NCBI RefSeq assembly: GCF_007993935.1
Contig: NZ_VITY01000016.1
Location: forward strand, 147,620 to 211,619
Source: Bradyrhizobium macuxiense
GTDB taxonomy: Bacteria; Pseudomonadota; Alphaproteobacteria; Rhizobiales; Xanthobacteraceae
Direction of reading: 5' to 3'
Length of the DNA stretch: 64,000 nucleotides
Part shown: positions 48,412 through 58,381 of the stretch, one piece after another
Layout of the letters: the number at the start of each line of letters is the position of its first letter
Position numbering within the stretch: the first letter of the stretch is position 1
Notes under the pieces: generated by a model
Told to the model about the DNA's origin: nothing
What the model saw: the letters and a program-made list of their open reading frames with translations, nothing else
Database searches by the model: none
Translations under genes and position numbers: made by a program

Positions 48412-49725
48412 ATGGTAATCATCGCAGCCGCTCCGCCAGCGACGCCCTCGCGCTCCTGGTATAAAATCCCCTACGTCCAGGTGCTTATCGCAATCCTGAT
48501 CGGCGTCATGGTCGGCTACTTGTGGCCTTCTGTTGCGACAAATGACTGGATCAAGGCGCTCGGCGACGGATTCATCAAGCTGATCAAAATGCTTGTCGCG
48601 CCGATCATCTTTTGCACCGTCGTGTCCGGCATTTCACACATTCAAGATGCCGGAAAGGTCGGCCGGGTCGGTATCAAGGCGCTAGTCTATTTCGAGGTTG
48701 TTTCCACTTTCGCCCTGTTACTTGGTCTGGTCATAGGCAATCTGTTCCCGATTGGCCATGGACTCGCGGTCAAGCCCGATGCCGCGGCTGTGGCCGGCCT
48801 GGTCAACAAATCAGAAGCGCAGAAGGGGGTCGATTTCGTCCTCAACATCATTCCGGACAGCGTGGTCGGGGCGCTGGCCCGGGGCGACATCCTGCAAGTG
48901 CTGCTGTTTGCCATTCTGCTGGGCTTTTCGCTGATGGCTCTGGGCGAGAAGGGTGAGCGGTTGCGTGGGATCATTGACGATGCCGCACACGCAGTATTCG
49001 GCGTCATTGCCATCGTGATGAAGGCGGCGCCGATCGGCGCCTTTGGCGCTATGGCCTTCACGATCGGCAAATTCGGACCAGCTGCGCTCGGCAATCTGGT
49101 CGGATTGATCATCCTATTCTATGCGACGGCCGCGCTTTTCGTCGTGCTTGTCCTCGGCCTGATTGCGCGCTTGATCGGCTTTTCCATCTTCAAGTTCATC
49201 GCGTATATCAAGGATGAGCTATTGATCGTGCTGGGTACGTCGTCTTCGGAAAGCGCGCTGCCGCAGCTGATGAAAAAGCTGGAACGGCTGGGTTGCTCGA
49301 AGCCGTTGGTGGGCCTGGTTGTGCCGACTGGATACTCATTCAATCTCGACGGTACCAACATATACATGACGTTGGCGACGTTGTTCATCGCTCAGGCGCT
49401 CGACATTAATCTGACCTTAGGCCAGCAGTTCACAATCATAATTGTAGCGATGCTTACGTCGAAAGGCGCAAGCGGTGTCACCGGCGCCGGTTTCATCACG
49501 CTCGCAGCGACCCTGACGGTTGTCAGTCCCGTGCTGGTGCCGGGCATCGCGATTGTCTTCTCGATCGATAAGTTTATGAGTGAGGTGCGTGCGCTGACAA
49601 ATGTCACGGGGAACGGTGTTGCCGCAATGTTTGTGTCCTGGTGGGAAGGCGAACTCGACCAAGCGAACCTACGCAAGCGACTTAACAAGGAAGACCGACC
49701 CACCGATGTCGGGACATCCGAATAA
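48412..49725 (+). CDS. dctA: C4-dicarboxylate transporter DctA
   Basis: The 437-residue sodium/proton-dicarboxylate symporter carries succinate, malate and fumarate into the cell. These are the carbon supply of bacteroids. It has the DAACS-family hallmarks: SxSS loop (TSSSESALP), the unwound segment GYSFNLDGTNIYMTLA, and a GASGVTGAGFI motif with the acidic and polar residues for substrate and Na binding. Eight to ten membrane helices are visible. The start at 48412 (MVIIAAAPPATPS) has AAGGGA upstream. No dctBD regulators are beside it, so control may come from elsewhere. Confidence 0.93.
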   Translation: MVIIAAAPPATPSRSWYKIPYVQVLIAILIGVMVGYLWPSVATNDWIKALGDGFIKLIKMLVAPIIFCTVVSGISHIQDAGKVGRVGIKALVYFEVVSTFALLLGLVIGNLFPIGHGLAVKPDAAAVAGLVNKSEAQKGVDFVLNIIPDSVVGALARGDILQVLLFAILLGFSLMALGEKGERLRGIIDDAAHAVFGVIAIVMKAAPIGAFGAMAFTIGKFGPAALGNLVGLIILFYATAALFVVLVLGLIARLIGFSIFKFIAYIKDELLIVLGTSSSESALPQLMKKLERLGCSKPLVGLVVPTGYSFNLDGTNIYMTLATLFIAQALDINLTLGQQFTIIIVAMLTSKGASGVTGAGFITLAATLTVVSPVLVPGIAIVFSIDKFMSEVRALTNVTGNGVAAMFVSWWEGELDQANLRKRLNKEDRPTDVGTSE

Positions 49726-50093
49726 GACGGGGTAAGTGGCAGTGTTTCTTCCGCGAGCAGTATCGGCGAAGGAACATGGCGCCGCTCGTGATTCTTCGAT
49801 CGCCATCAGCGACATCGCCGCCGGCTGATGGATTGGCATTTCAGCTTGAATCTCGCGTTTCGTCTGGCAGTGGATGGCGGACGCAGATCGGGTGCCGGGA
49901 ACGCGGAGAGCGCGCCCGGCCTATAGCTAGATGTTGCCGCCATGGTATCGGCGGAGTTCATGGCCTGATCTCGTGGCGGACGATACATCGGCTATCGCCC
50001 GGCAAAGTCACCGTGGACGAGAGTAGGAAGCGCGCCAGCCATCAGCAGGATGCGCGAAACTGCACACCGGTAGATGGCAGCGCTTTCTCCGAT
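49726..50093. other. No recognisable gene
   Basis: Convergent spacer between dctA and the virK-like gene. Confidence 0.4.
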
Positions 50094-50534
50094 CTACCAG
50101 ACGAACTTCGCGCCGTCCGGCAATTCGCAGATGAACTCGCCCTGGTTCACGGCTTCCGCAGCTCCGGCAGCCAGCTTGGACGCCCGCACGGTGAGCTTGC
50201 CGTCGCGGCCGAGGCTGTGGCGAATGTATTCGGTCACCGGATGTCCCGAGCTGTCCAGGGTTTGATGCGCATCGGCGAAGCTGATGCCGTTCTGTGCGGA
50301 CACCCTGAAGGCGCGGATCGCCAGCCCGCCCTGCACGGCCGGCCCGGGCTTGCCGCCATCGGCGGCGGTGCACCGGCTCAGGTCCAGTATGACCTTCACA
50401 TTCTTGCCGTCCTGCAGGGCACTTAGCACATCGGCGTATTTCGGCGAGGGCTCATCGGCCCTGGCGATTGCGCTCACGCCTGCAGCCGACAGCAGGGACA
50501 ACAGGATCGACAGGTATCTGCCACTGAACTGCAT
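50094..50534 (-). CDS. virK: VirK-family protein
   Basis: A 146-residue secreted or periplasmic protein with a signal peptide (MQFSGRYLSILLSLLSAAGV) and two Cys in the mature part. It matches the VirK family known from Agrobacterium and plant-associated bacteria: ALQDGKNVKVILDLSRC, FRVSAQNGISFADAHQTLDS, GEFICELPDGAKFVW. Its molecular role is unclear; in Agrobacterium it is part of the virA/virG regulon. GAGGAG precedes the ATG. It stands alone on the minus strand. Confidence 0.82.
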   Translation of the reverse strand: MQFSGRYLSILLSLLSAAGVSAIARADEPSPKYADVLSALQDGKNVKVILDLSRCTAADGGKPGPAVQGGLAIRAFRVSAQNGISFADAHQTLDSSGHPVTEYIRHSLGRDGKLTVRASKLAAGAAEAVNQGEFICELPDGAKFVW

Positions 50535-51173
50535 ATGGTATTCTCCTCGATAGGAATCAAATTGCGCGCAAGCGCCAACTTGCCCGGCGTCGTGTCCCTA
50601 ACCAGCTTGGCAGAATCCGGACACCAGGCGCGTTTGCCTTCCGACAACACCACGCGTTGCAACCGCAAAGCTAGTCATTGCGAAGGGTAATCGAACGTCA
50701 CAAACTCGTATGTGGGGTTTTCGAAATGATGCGACGATTTCCGCGTCCCCCGCTCAGAACGGAGCCCCTCATGCCGAGTCGGTCGCTACTGTGCGGCAGT
50801 ATTTCGCGGGCCTATTGATGAGCTCGGCTACGCGGATCTCCGTATTCCGCAATCAGATCCATACGCACGCGCCCTCATGATCCGGGCGGAGTAAGACCAG
50901 ACAGTCCAAGTTTGATGAGAAGATCCATGGACTGGATTATGTAGGTCGAAGCGAGATCAACTCATTCCGCCAATTTCAGGGCTCGGCAGGTTCGACAGTC
51001 ATCGCACCGACCGTGCGACTGCCTATCGCAGGTCGCGCGGTGGCCGCCCATAGCGGAGGTCGTCTTAGCCGCCGACCAAAGACTGCTCTCGTAGTTGGAC
51101 ATTTGATGCAGTCGACCCGATTTAGCGTCACTAGCAATGGTGCCACCTCGGCCAGCGACATTGCATCCTCAGT
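50535..51173. other. No recognisable gene
   Basis: Only low-quality frames. I looked for a tts box upstream of virK and found none. Confidence 0.4.
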
Positions 51174-51845
51174 CTAGTATGATCTCCGCATCTGAAAACT
51201 TAGTTCCAGGTCGCGAAGCAGGGTGTAGTTCCCTCGGATCCATTGATGCAGCTCGGTCGACCAATCCTTCTCGTTGCGCAGATATCCAGTGAAGGAAAAA
51301 CTCAGTCGGTCAATGTAGGCCTTTAGAAATGTCGGCAGCGCAGGGATGCGGAAAACACGCCCGCCATCCATGATGTCAGGTAGTGGGCCACGCAGCACGA
51401 ATTCGTTGTGGACGGTGACGAGCGCCCCTGGCCGGGTCTGTCGCCGCAGCATCTCATAACTGCGCCAGGACACACGATCAGTGCCTGCGACGAACAGGAC
51501 GATCGGGACGACATAACGGCGCACCGTCTCCTTCATGAAGCGGATCTCTTCGCACGTCTTGAAGAATTCGTCGAAGGCATGAAAGCCGAGGTCAATCACC
51601 TTAGCCACCCGATCGTTGACGATAAGCGGGTCGATCAGCTGGATCTTGCCATAGGTATCGATCACATCGGCGGTCTCGGTGATGTGGGGGAGGTAATCGA
51701 GCAATGACGGTTCCCTCAGATTGACATCGAAAGAGAGCGCCGTGCCGTTCTGCAGCACCAGGAACTCGCTTACGAGGCGAGCGATCAGGGTTTTGCCGAC
51801 CTGCGGGCTAGGAGAGCAGATGATGTAGATGGGCGTTGCTAACAT
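51174..51845 (-). CDS. ParA/MinD-like P-loop protein with atypical Walker A
   Basis: A 223-residue protein starting MLATPIYIICSPSPQVGKTLIA, with a P-loop SPSPQVGKT in which the deviant-Walker KGG Lys is replaced. The switch regions are weak. A RIPALPTFLKAYIDRLS stretch resembles a helical dimer region. It follows 60 bases after the neighbouring ParA-like ATPase on the same strand. It may be a degenerate partner for it. No recognised role. Confidence 0.55.
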   Translation of the reverse strand: MLATPIYIICSPSPQVGKTLIARLVSEFLVLQNGTALSFDVNLREPSLLDYLPHITETADVIDTYGKIQLIDPLIVNDRVAKVIDLGFHAFDEFFKTCEEIRFMKETVRRYVVPIVLFVAGTDRVSWRSYEMLRRQTRPGALVTVHNEFVLRGPLPDIMDGGRVFRIPALPTFLKAYIDRLSFSFTGYLRNEKDWSTELHQWIRGNYTLLRDLELSFQMRRSY

Positions 51846-51905
51846 AGCCGCAGAATCAATCGAGTTTCGTACGTGGGCTCAGCCCGTCGCTCGCCGAGTA
51901 CGCGG

Positions 51906-52655
51906 CTAGTGTTCGCCGCCGCGGGTCACCGATTTGGTGCCGGTCAATTCGGTCAAGTTGATGCGGTCATATTCGCTCCAGACATTTGCGAGCCAGTGAC
52001 GGACATAGCCGCGCAGCACGAAGGAGTAGTTCGCCGGCTCATCGCGTCGGCCCTTGTTTGCGACGAAGTCGACGAAGGGCACGGAGGCGACTTCGACCTG
52101 CTCATAGGCCATCGCGTCAAGCTTGGGTATGGTCAGCTCGGTCGCATACTTGATGCGATGGAAATAGGAGTTGTAGGTCGACTGGTCCCACTGGAAGAAC
52201 TGGGTGTCGTTGATGAAGTTCTTCACCAGGAAGTATTTCGCGCCGCTCATGAAGTCGGCGGTCTCGGCGATCTCGTCCAGCGAGGCGATGGAAGGCCCCA
52301 GGATATGGAACACGGCAAATGTGATTTGGCCGGACCGCGCGGCATCCAAAAATCCGATGTCGCGCAAGGAACCCAACGCTGAGGAGAGCAAACCAGCGCG
52401 AGCATCGATCACCGTGACGGACAGCCCAGAATTTAAGGTGTCGAAAATCTTCATCTGATCCGCGGTCGTCGTCATGTCGACGATCTCGGTGATGTCAGGG
52501 TGAAAGCGCTTCAACGTTCCCCGCGGTGACTCCGTGTCGAAAGCGCGTGTCTGCACGGTATTGTTGCTGAAGTAGTCGAGAAGCGTTCGCGATACCGTCG
52601 TCTTTCCAACGCCACCCTTGTCCGCGCCGACCACAATCACAACTGGCTTCACCAT
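51906..52655 (-). CDS. ParA/MinD-like ATPase
   Basis: A 249-residue ATPase with the deviant Walker A GADKGGVGKTT at the N-terminus and an acidic switch region SVTVIDARAGLLSS. A possible membrane or partner-binding helix lies near the C-terminus. It starts MVKPVVIVV at 52655 after AAGGGG. It is probably translated first in a two-gene operon with the gene at 51174-51845. Whether it partitions DNA, proteins or secretion machinery is unknown; no parB-like gene or parS site was seen. Confidence 0.7.
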   Translation of the reverse strand: MVKPVVIVVGADKGGVGKTTVSRTLLDYFSNNTVQTRAFDTESPRGTLKRFHPDITEIVDMTTTADQMKIFDTLNSGLSVTVIDARAGLLSSALGSLRDIGFLDAARSGQITFAVFHILGPSIASLDEIAETADFMSGAKYFLVKNFINDTQFFQWDQSTYNSYFHRIKYATELTIPKLDAMAYEQVEVASVPFVDFVANKGRRDEPANYSFVLRGYVRHWLANVWSEYDRINLTELTGTKSVTRGGEH

Positions 52656-52958
52656 GGAATTCCCCTTAGACACTCGCTCTCGCGCCGACGCGAAATGCGC
52701 CAGCGGCAGGGGTCTGCTTTGGATGCGAACATGGCGGAACGAGGGACAAGTGACTCGTTGAGGCGTCATCAAAGCGTTTGGTCGACAGCTTTCACTACCA
52801 GTCGTCAGCAGGTAGGATGCAATGACGATGAAAGAGCGGAACGATTAGCAGCCACAAATGATGGCTCCAATGGTTTGCGAACATACGAGCGAGCCTCGGC
52901 AAAAGACCGACCGTTGGGATGAAATCTCGCCGTTCGAATATGAATCACTATTGATGGC
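52656..52958. other. Spacer before the repeat effector
   Basis: No gene. I looked for a tts box and did not find one. Confidence 0.4.
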
Positions 52959-52989
52959 TTGAATCGCACGTAGCGTCAGGTCGTAGACT
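52959..52989 (+). promoter_or_regulatory. MerR-type promoter-like element, copy 4
   Basis: TTGAAT-N19-TAGACT with dyad CGCACGTAGCGTCAGG in the spacer. It lies about 300 bases upstream of the SKWP-repeat gene. Confidence 0.55.
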
Positions 52990-53291
52990 TGGCAAAGCGG
53001 TGACGTAAGCTATGGCTCGCACGCGAGCGTCGATGACTAACAGGCAAATCAAGAGAGCTCCTGCGAATGGATTAGTTTGTTGCGACGCAGTCGCCTGGAA
53101 GATGAGGATATCCCGGTGCATGGGCCGCGCGCATTCTCATGATGTTAAGTGCGGGGATGTGGCGCCGGGATGCGTGGTGACGGAGTTGGAATCGAATTTG
53201 CTCGTGTTGGACCTGCGCGGGAGCCAGGCAACAAGAGGGTCGAAAACGCCAAAAGCTCTCAACCACTGCTCTCGCGCTGTGGAGGCTGTCA

Positions 53292-55114
53292 ATGTCTAGT
53301 CTGGGGCAGGACCGAGATAACGACCAGATGCAACCGCGCAAAGCACCGGCGGTGCACCTCGGAAAGGATTGTGCGTTGAGGCTTAATGCAGCCCTAAGCG
53401 AGATTTATTCTGCTTGCCACATCAACGACTTCTCGACCGCAGTGGTCAAGCATGGCAAGCAATTGCGGATAGTCGCGGATCGCGCAATGTTCCTACAAAA
53501 GGCTGCCGCGGATTTCCAACTTAGGTTTGTGGCAAGCTTTGAGGAAGACATTCGTGCCGGACAATCGTGGGGGTACGCCAAGACATGCAACGCGGTAAGT
53601 TGGGAGGTCGCAGGTCAACCAGGCATCGAAGCCTGCAAGGCGTTGGCGGCTCGAGTATCGAGGCTGGATAACGATCTGATAAGGAAAATGGAAGTCAAGG
53701 CGCTTTCGCTCTTGGCATCATCGTTCGGTCGGCGCTCCTGGATCGCCGAATGTCGTGGCGGAACGATCAGAATCGCCGAATTTTTCCTGGATGAACGCGG
53801 AACAGTTCAACGGCTGAACAGCCAGCATCTGTCGTTGCTGATGAATGGTTTCAGCAAGTGGCCCCAAGAACCGACCTCTCGCAAGGCCGCGGCCTCAATA
53901 GCGAATGAGGTCATTCGCCGCGGGTGCCGCCGCGCGCGGCTCTCTGATTTTTCTCCGCAAGGATTATCGACGCTGGTGAACGGGTTCAGCAGGTGGGACG
54001 GGGAGGAGAGGGCGTGCAAGGCGATAGTCGCTGTTGCCGGTGAAGTTCGGCGCCGCGCTGATCGCGCCGACATCGGACTCTCTGAATTTGTTCCGCAGGG
54101 GCTGGCGGCCCTCGTGAACGGGTTCAGAAAATCGCCGGAACAGAAAGATTGTCGTCAAGCCACAGTTGCAATCGCCGGCGAGGTTTTAAGCCGCGACGGC
54201 CAACTGTCTCGTTTTGTGCCGCAAGAACTCGCGAACTTGCTGAATGGTTTCAGCAGGTGGCCGGAAGAGCCCCCTTGTCATAAAGCCGCGATCGCGATCG
54301 CCCGTCAGGTTCTTAGCCGCGGGGATCACATTGTTTGCTTTAATCCGCACGACTTGGCGAAGCTGGTGAACGGCTTTAGCAAGTGGCCGGAGGAGACCGC
54401 GTCTCGTCAAGCCATAGGCGCGATCGCGAACGAGGTACTTTGTCGTGTCTCCCGGCTCTCTCAGTTTGCTGAGCAGGATCTCTCGAACCTGGTGGACGGT
54501 TTCAGCAAGTGGCCGGGAGACGCTGTCTGTTGTCAAGCCACGATGGTGATCGCGGCTGAACTCGTTCGCTCCGCCGACCGGCTCTCTGACGCAGCAGGGA
54601 CTTGCAAATCTGGTGAACGGGTTTAGCAAATGGCCGCAAGAGTCTTCGTGTCGGCGGCCGCAATCGCAATTGGTCGTGAGGTCCTTCGCGGTTGCGATCA
54701 AGTCGGCGATGTTGCTCCGCAGGATCTGACGAACTTCGTGAGCGGCTTCGGCAAGCGGCCAGAAGAGACTACGTCTCGCCAAGCAATAGTCGCAGTCGCG
54801 AATGAGATTCTTTGTCGTGTCGCTCAGCTTTGTCAGTTTACCGAGTAGGATCTAACGATCCTGGTGATGGTTTCAGCAAGTGGCCGGAAGATCCTGCATG
54901 CCGCCAAGCCACAGTCGTAATCGTGAGTGAGGTCGTTCGTTGCGCCGACCGTCTCCCGGACTATACCCAGCAGGGACTTGCGATGGTGAACGGTTTAAGC
55001 AAATGGCCCCAGGAGGCTGCCAGTCGTCAAGCCGGATTCGCGTTTGCTCGTGAGGTCCTTCGCTGCGCCGACCACGATGGGCGGCTCTCTGATTTCAATC
55101 ACCAGGGTCCATGA
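53292..55114 (+). pseudogene. SKWP-repeat (XopAD/RipS-like) effector, frameshifted
   Basis: Starting at 53292 (GGAGG eight bases upstream), about 160 residues of unrecognised N-terminus are followed by at least ten tandem units of about 41-45 residues. Each carries a variant of LxxLVNGFSKWPEE followed by RQAxxAIAxEVLxR. This is the hallmark of the XopAD/RipS (SKWP) effectors of Xanthomonas and Ralstonia, which are normally much longer. The first open frame ends at 54626. Further repeats lie in two other frames (54630-54848 and 54812-55114), with frameshifts near 54590-54650 and a stop (TAG 54846). The motif degenerates toward FSRWD, FRKSP and FGKRP in places. It is therefore truncated and probably a pseudogene, possibly a still-expressed short form. 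Confidence 0.8.
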
Positions 55115-55931
55115 GAACGCCGAAGAAGCCATGCGTCGAGGGTTCGATGGATTCGAGGTCTTTGGCCACTCGATCGCGCATTGCGCGAAGGGGTGATCAA
55201 TGGGAAGCGGCCGAGTTCATGAGCCCCGAGCGTCAATTGGCATAAGGGGCGAGCAGCTCTTGTCGGCCAGAGTTTTGACGCCAAGCGAGCCACCGGCTAG
55301 CTAAGATGAACGGCGTTTGACCAGGGAGCATATTGGAGCAGCGCGCCGTTCGTGCTCAAGACGGGACCTCCTCACATGCCGCTCCCAACGAGCGCTGGTA
55401 CGCGGATGAATTGGAGTTCACCATGCTAGCGTGGTGAGACTGTGCCTTGGCCTTCATGCGCGTAACCTTCATCGCGCGGTCGTCAGCTGGGTGAGCACAA
55501 CAGCTGGAATCTCCAGCGAGATGATCAGAGTTATGATGGTGCATTTTGTTGAGCAGCGGTTTGCGGGATGTACCATGTGACGGTCGACCGACAAGGGGTC
55601 TGCTTTTTCGCTACCAATCGTACTCTATGATCGCCGCCGCCCTAAACCATAGGCTCGGTATCCCGTCTGGAATGGCGCGATGGCCAAAGCCCTCGTTAAG
55701 AACTTCGAGCGCAGTGATGCCCCGATCAATCCGCTGTCCACGCATAATTGCGCTCTCAAGCATCGACCACTGGATCGAACATCCCCGCGTTACCGGTTGC
55801 GGTGCGTGGGCGAGCAATGCGATCGCGTTTTCATGTCATCGCGGTTCCAGCTGCCAAAGGCAGCCCAGAAACCGAATCGATGATGAAGATTGGGGGTACC
55901 TTTCATCCTTCCTTTTCGGTACGCTCACACG
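55115..55931. other. No supported gene
   Basis: Overlapping frames on both strands, e.g. 55546-55935, but none is recognised. Confidence 0.4.
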
Positions 55932-56285
55932 ATGAGCTCAATGTCGAAGCTTGTGGCGGTAGGGGCAATTTTCGTAGGGGAAACCCTTTCGATAATCGCG
56001 GAGTTGGTCGCCTCAAAGCAGTTTGGAAAGGCCGGCGAGTATCTGACAACGCTCCTGCCGATGTTCCTGCTGATAACAATCGGTGGTACCCTGCTCGTCT
56101 GCGGATACGCACTCGGCTACATGCATCTCAAGAACATTTGGATAATTGTCGCAATATCCGTGGGAGCGATTTTGGTGGTAGAACCGATTCTCACGTTTCT
56201 GCTCTTTCGGGAAGTACCGACAACCGGTTCGCTGATCGGGCTGGCGTTCGGCGCGCTTGGAACGCTTGCTGCGATATTTCTATAG
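55932..56285 (+). CDS. Small four-helix membrane protein (SMR/EamA-half-like)
   Basis: A 117-residue very hydrophobic protein with four membrane helices: LVAVGAIFVGETLSII, FLLITIGGTLLVCGYAL, WIIVAISVGAILVVEPI and TGSLIGLAFGALGTL. An acidic residue in the first helix (GETLS) is a position used in SMR-type efflux proteins. It resembles half of a DMT-superfamily transporter. The start at 55932 (MSSMSKL) is likely; an upstream frame extension gives no signal. The substrate cannot be told. Confidence 0.6.
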   Translation: MSSMSKLVAVGAIFVGETLSIIAELVASKQFGKAGEYLTTLLPMFLLITIGGTLLVCGYALGYMHLKNIWIIVAISVGAILVVEPILTFLLFREVPTTGSLIGLAFGALGTLAAIFL

Positions 56286-56459
56286 GCGCTATCGTGAGTC
56301 GGGTTAACTTGGCGGGCTTCGGCGAGATCGCAGATTGAAAATTCCGTAACTTTGGTTCTGCTCAATTGGAACGCAAGGGCAGGGAACTTTGTTCTGGCGG
56401 ACGTTGGCTACGTGCTAGTCAGGAGTGCCACATGATCGGCGGGTCGCGAGGGCGCCTCA

Positions 56460-56710
56460 GCTGAAGCCATCAGCGGGGGTGGAGCTCGTTTCTTCCGCAA
56501 GGGAGTTTTCCAGCTATTCCGGTGAGCGCTACTCGCTTGCAGCGAATAACCGCTAAGATCAGCTCGGATTTTAACTCTCAAGGAGCAATCATAGACCATT
56601 GGAACTTCGGTGGAGGCACCGCGATGATGCTGCAAACTGCACACAGCGAAATCCACGACGTGGACATCCTTTTTTGCGATCCGCATTTGTTGCCGTTCCG
56701 AGCGTCTGAC
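56460..56710 (+). pseudogene. AbiEii-type nucleotidyltransferase fragment
   Basis: The translation around 56600-56700 reads HWNFGGGTAMMLQTAHSE then DVDILFCDPHLLPF, matching the N-terminal GG-T-A active-site block of AbiEii/AbiGii nucleotidyltransferase toxins, usually GGGTALML then S-DIDIF. The frame then runs into unrelated sequence and lacks the rest. It is a remnant of a toxin or abortive-infection gene. Confidence 0.5.
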
Positions 56711-56959
56711 TCTAAAAGCGAGCAGCATTTTCGGAGTCTGGCGAGACGGCGGGTCAGGAGCCTGAGATGGCCAAGCGCGTTCGGTGACAGCGGAGCCTTC
56801 GAGGTCTCTTGTGAGGCGTCGGCACCAACCAAACCAAGCGAAGGTGCGCTCGACAACTCAGCGTCTGGGATTTGACCCCCGAGCGGCCGTTCGACAACAT
56901 CGATTGTCCAAGGCCCGTTGTGGGTGAGTGGGTCGACGAGCCGTTTTCCGCGGTAAAAA

Positions 56960-57410
56960 ACCGGTCAGCAAAGACGTGCCGGAGCCTGGAAAGCGCTCTC
57001 TGAGGTGTTCCAGCAGCGGGACAGAACATTGTCAGGATGAACGTGGACTGCCAGCAGCAGACCATTGGTGTTAGGGACAATGTGGCGCTTGCCAGGAACG
57101 AGGCCCCCTGGCCCGCCGGCCTTCGTCGCCGGAGCCGTTTGGCTGTCGATAACGGCAGCCGTGGGGCCCGGCTTGAGCCCAGTTTCCGCCGCGCTTGCCG
57201 GACCAGGGCCCTGACGATCCTGTACCATCTGCTGGTGTCAACCCTTGGACCGTCGAGTACTGCGGGAACTCGCTCGGCAGAGCTCGCCATTGGCAGCCGA
57301 TCGACAAAATGTAGAAGATCGTCTGGACGACCTCGCGCAAATCGACGTCCCGCGGGCACCCTCGCCGATGTCGACGTGGCATCTTCCGCGATATCAGCGC
57401 CCACACCGGT
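56960..57410 (-). pseudogene. IS5-family transposase remnant
   Basis: Two frames on the minus strand give LREVVQTIFYILSIGCQWRA and then AAVIDSQTAPATKAGG, RHIVPNTNGLLLAVHVHP. These are landmarks of an IS5-family DDE transposase (typically VNAIFYLLSTGCQWR and VIDSQSVKTT). Frameshifts separate them. Confidence 0.7.
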
Positions 57411-58381
57411 CAGATTGCTTGTGTAGCGCACCTAGCCAGCCTGATGGCAGCGAAGGGTTCGCGGAGGGCAAGGGAGTCATCGCGAGGTGGGGCCTGAGAG
57501 CGTGGAGCAAATCTGCAACCCGATGGACAAGAACCGGATCACGAGGCCTACCCGACCGAACCAGTGAGCAAATGATCTCGAGGTCAGCGGCTAACAAGTT
57601 CTGTTCCGCCAGCCGCCGCGACAATCGCCACGAAGCGACAGCGTTTCGTTCAAATGCCAGCTGATCCTTGTTCGGCTTCTGACAGCTGTACGACGAGTGT
57701 CGGGTCCAAAACACAGGGACGCCGCCAGCGGTTTCAAATCTCTCAGCGTAACCAGAAGCATAATGCATCTGAACGGTGTTGGCACGAGCGTTGCTATCGA
57801 GAAGCGGCAACATTGATTGAGCGCCGAGTGCATTCAACCGCGCAAACCGAGCGATGCTGTCCGTCTTTCAAACCCGGGTTGATTTCCGGGAGAGGCAGAG
57901 AGACAAGCGCGCAGCATGAGGGAAGATCTCATCCTCGTTGGCCGCAGTTTTTGGCCTGGGCGAATGCATTCCTTTGACAGAGGACGCCATCGCCAGCAGC
58001 CGAGCATCAGGGTTCTCTGTCGTCGAGCTCCAGAACGCGCAAGACGATGTGGGTCTCGTTTTTCCGGGCACGCACATCCAAGCCGGCGAGCGCCTCATGG
58101 CACGCGATCTCAGACGACAGGCTATCTGGTATCGCTCATCTCAGGTCGTTAATGAATTCGCTAACGAGCTCGAAGACATCACGACCGCGCTCAATGAGGT
58201 CGTCATCACCTCAGGCAAAGAAGCGGTGTCCGCGGGCGCCCATCCCGCGAAGCCCGAGGTCATGAGATGCCGTTCGCAGATGGTGAAGGAGAGGGGCGAG
58301 AGCGCAGCCAGCCAGATCTTGTTTGAGGGGAGCCGGCGCTCCTCCCTGGCGTGACGCCAAGGGACAACCGACAGGGACCCG
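57411..58381. other. No supported gene
   Basis: A frame at 57938-58354 gives an Arg/Glu/Ala-rich product with no recognisable family. It lies directly before the MaoC gene, so it may be a remnant of a neighbour. Confidence 0.4.

Noticed and set aside
52959..53010. tts box for the SKWP-repeat gene
   Set aside because: GTCAGGTCGTAGACTTGG begins like a tts box but does not continue as one; it is better explained as the MerR-type element.
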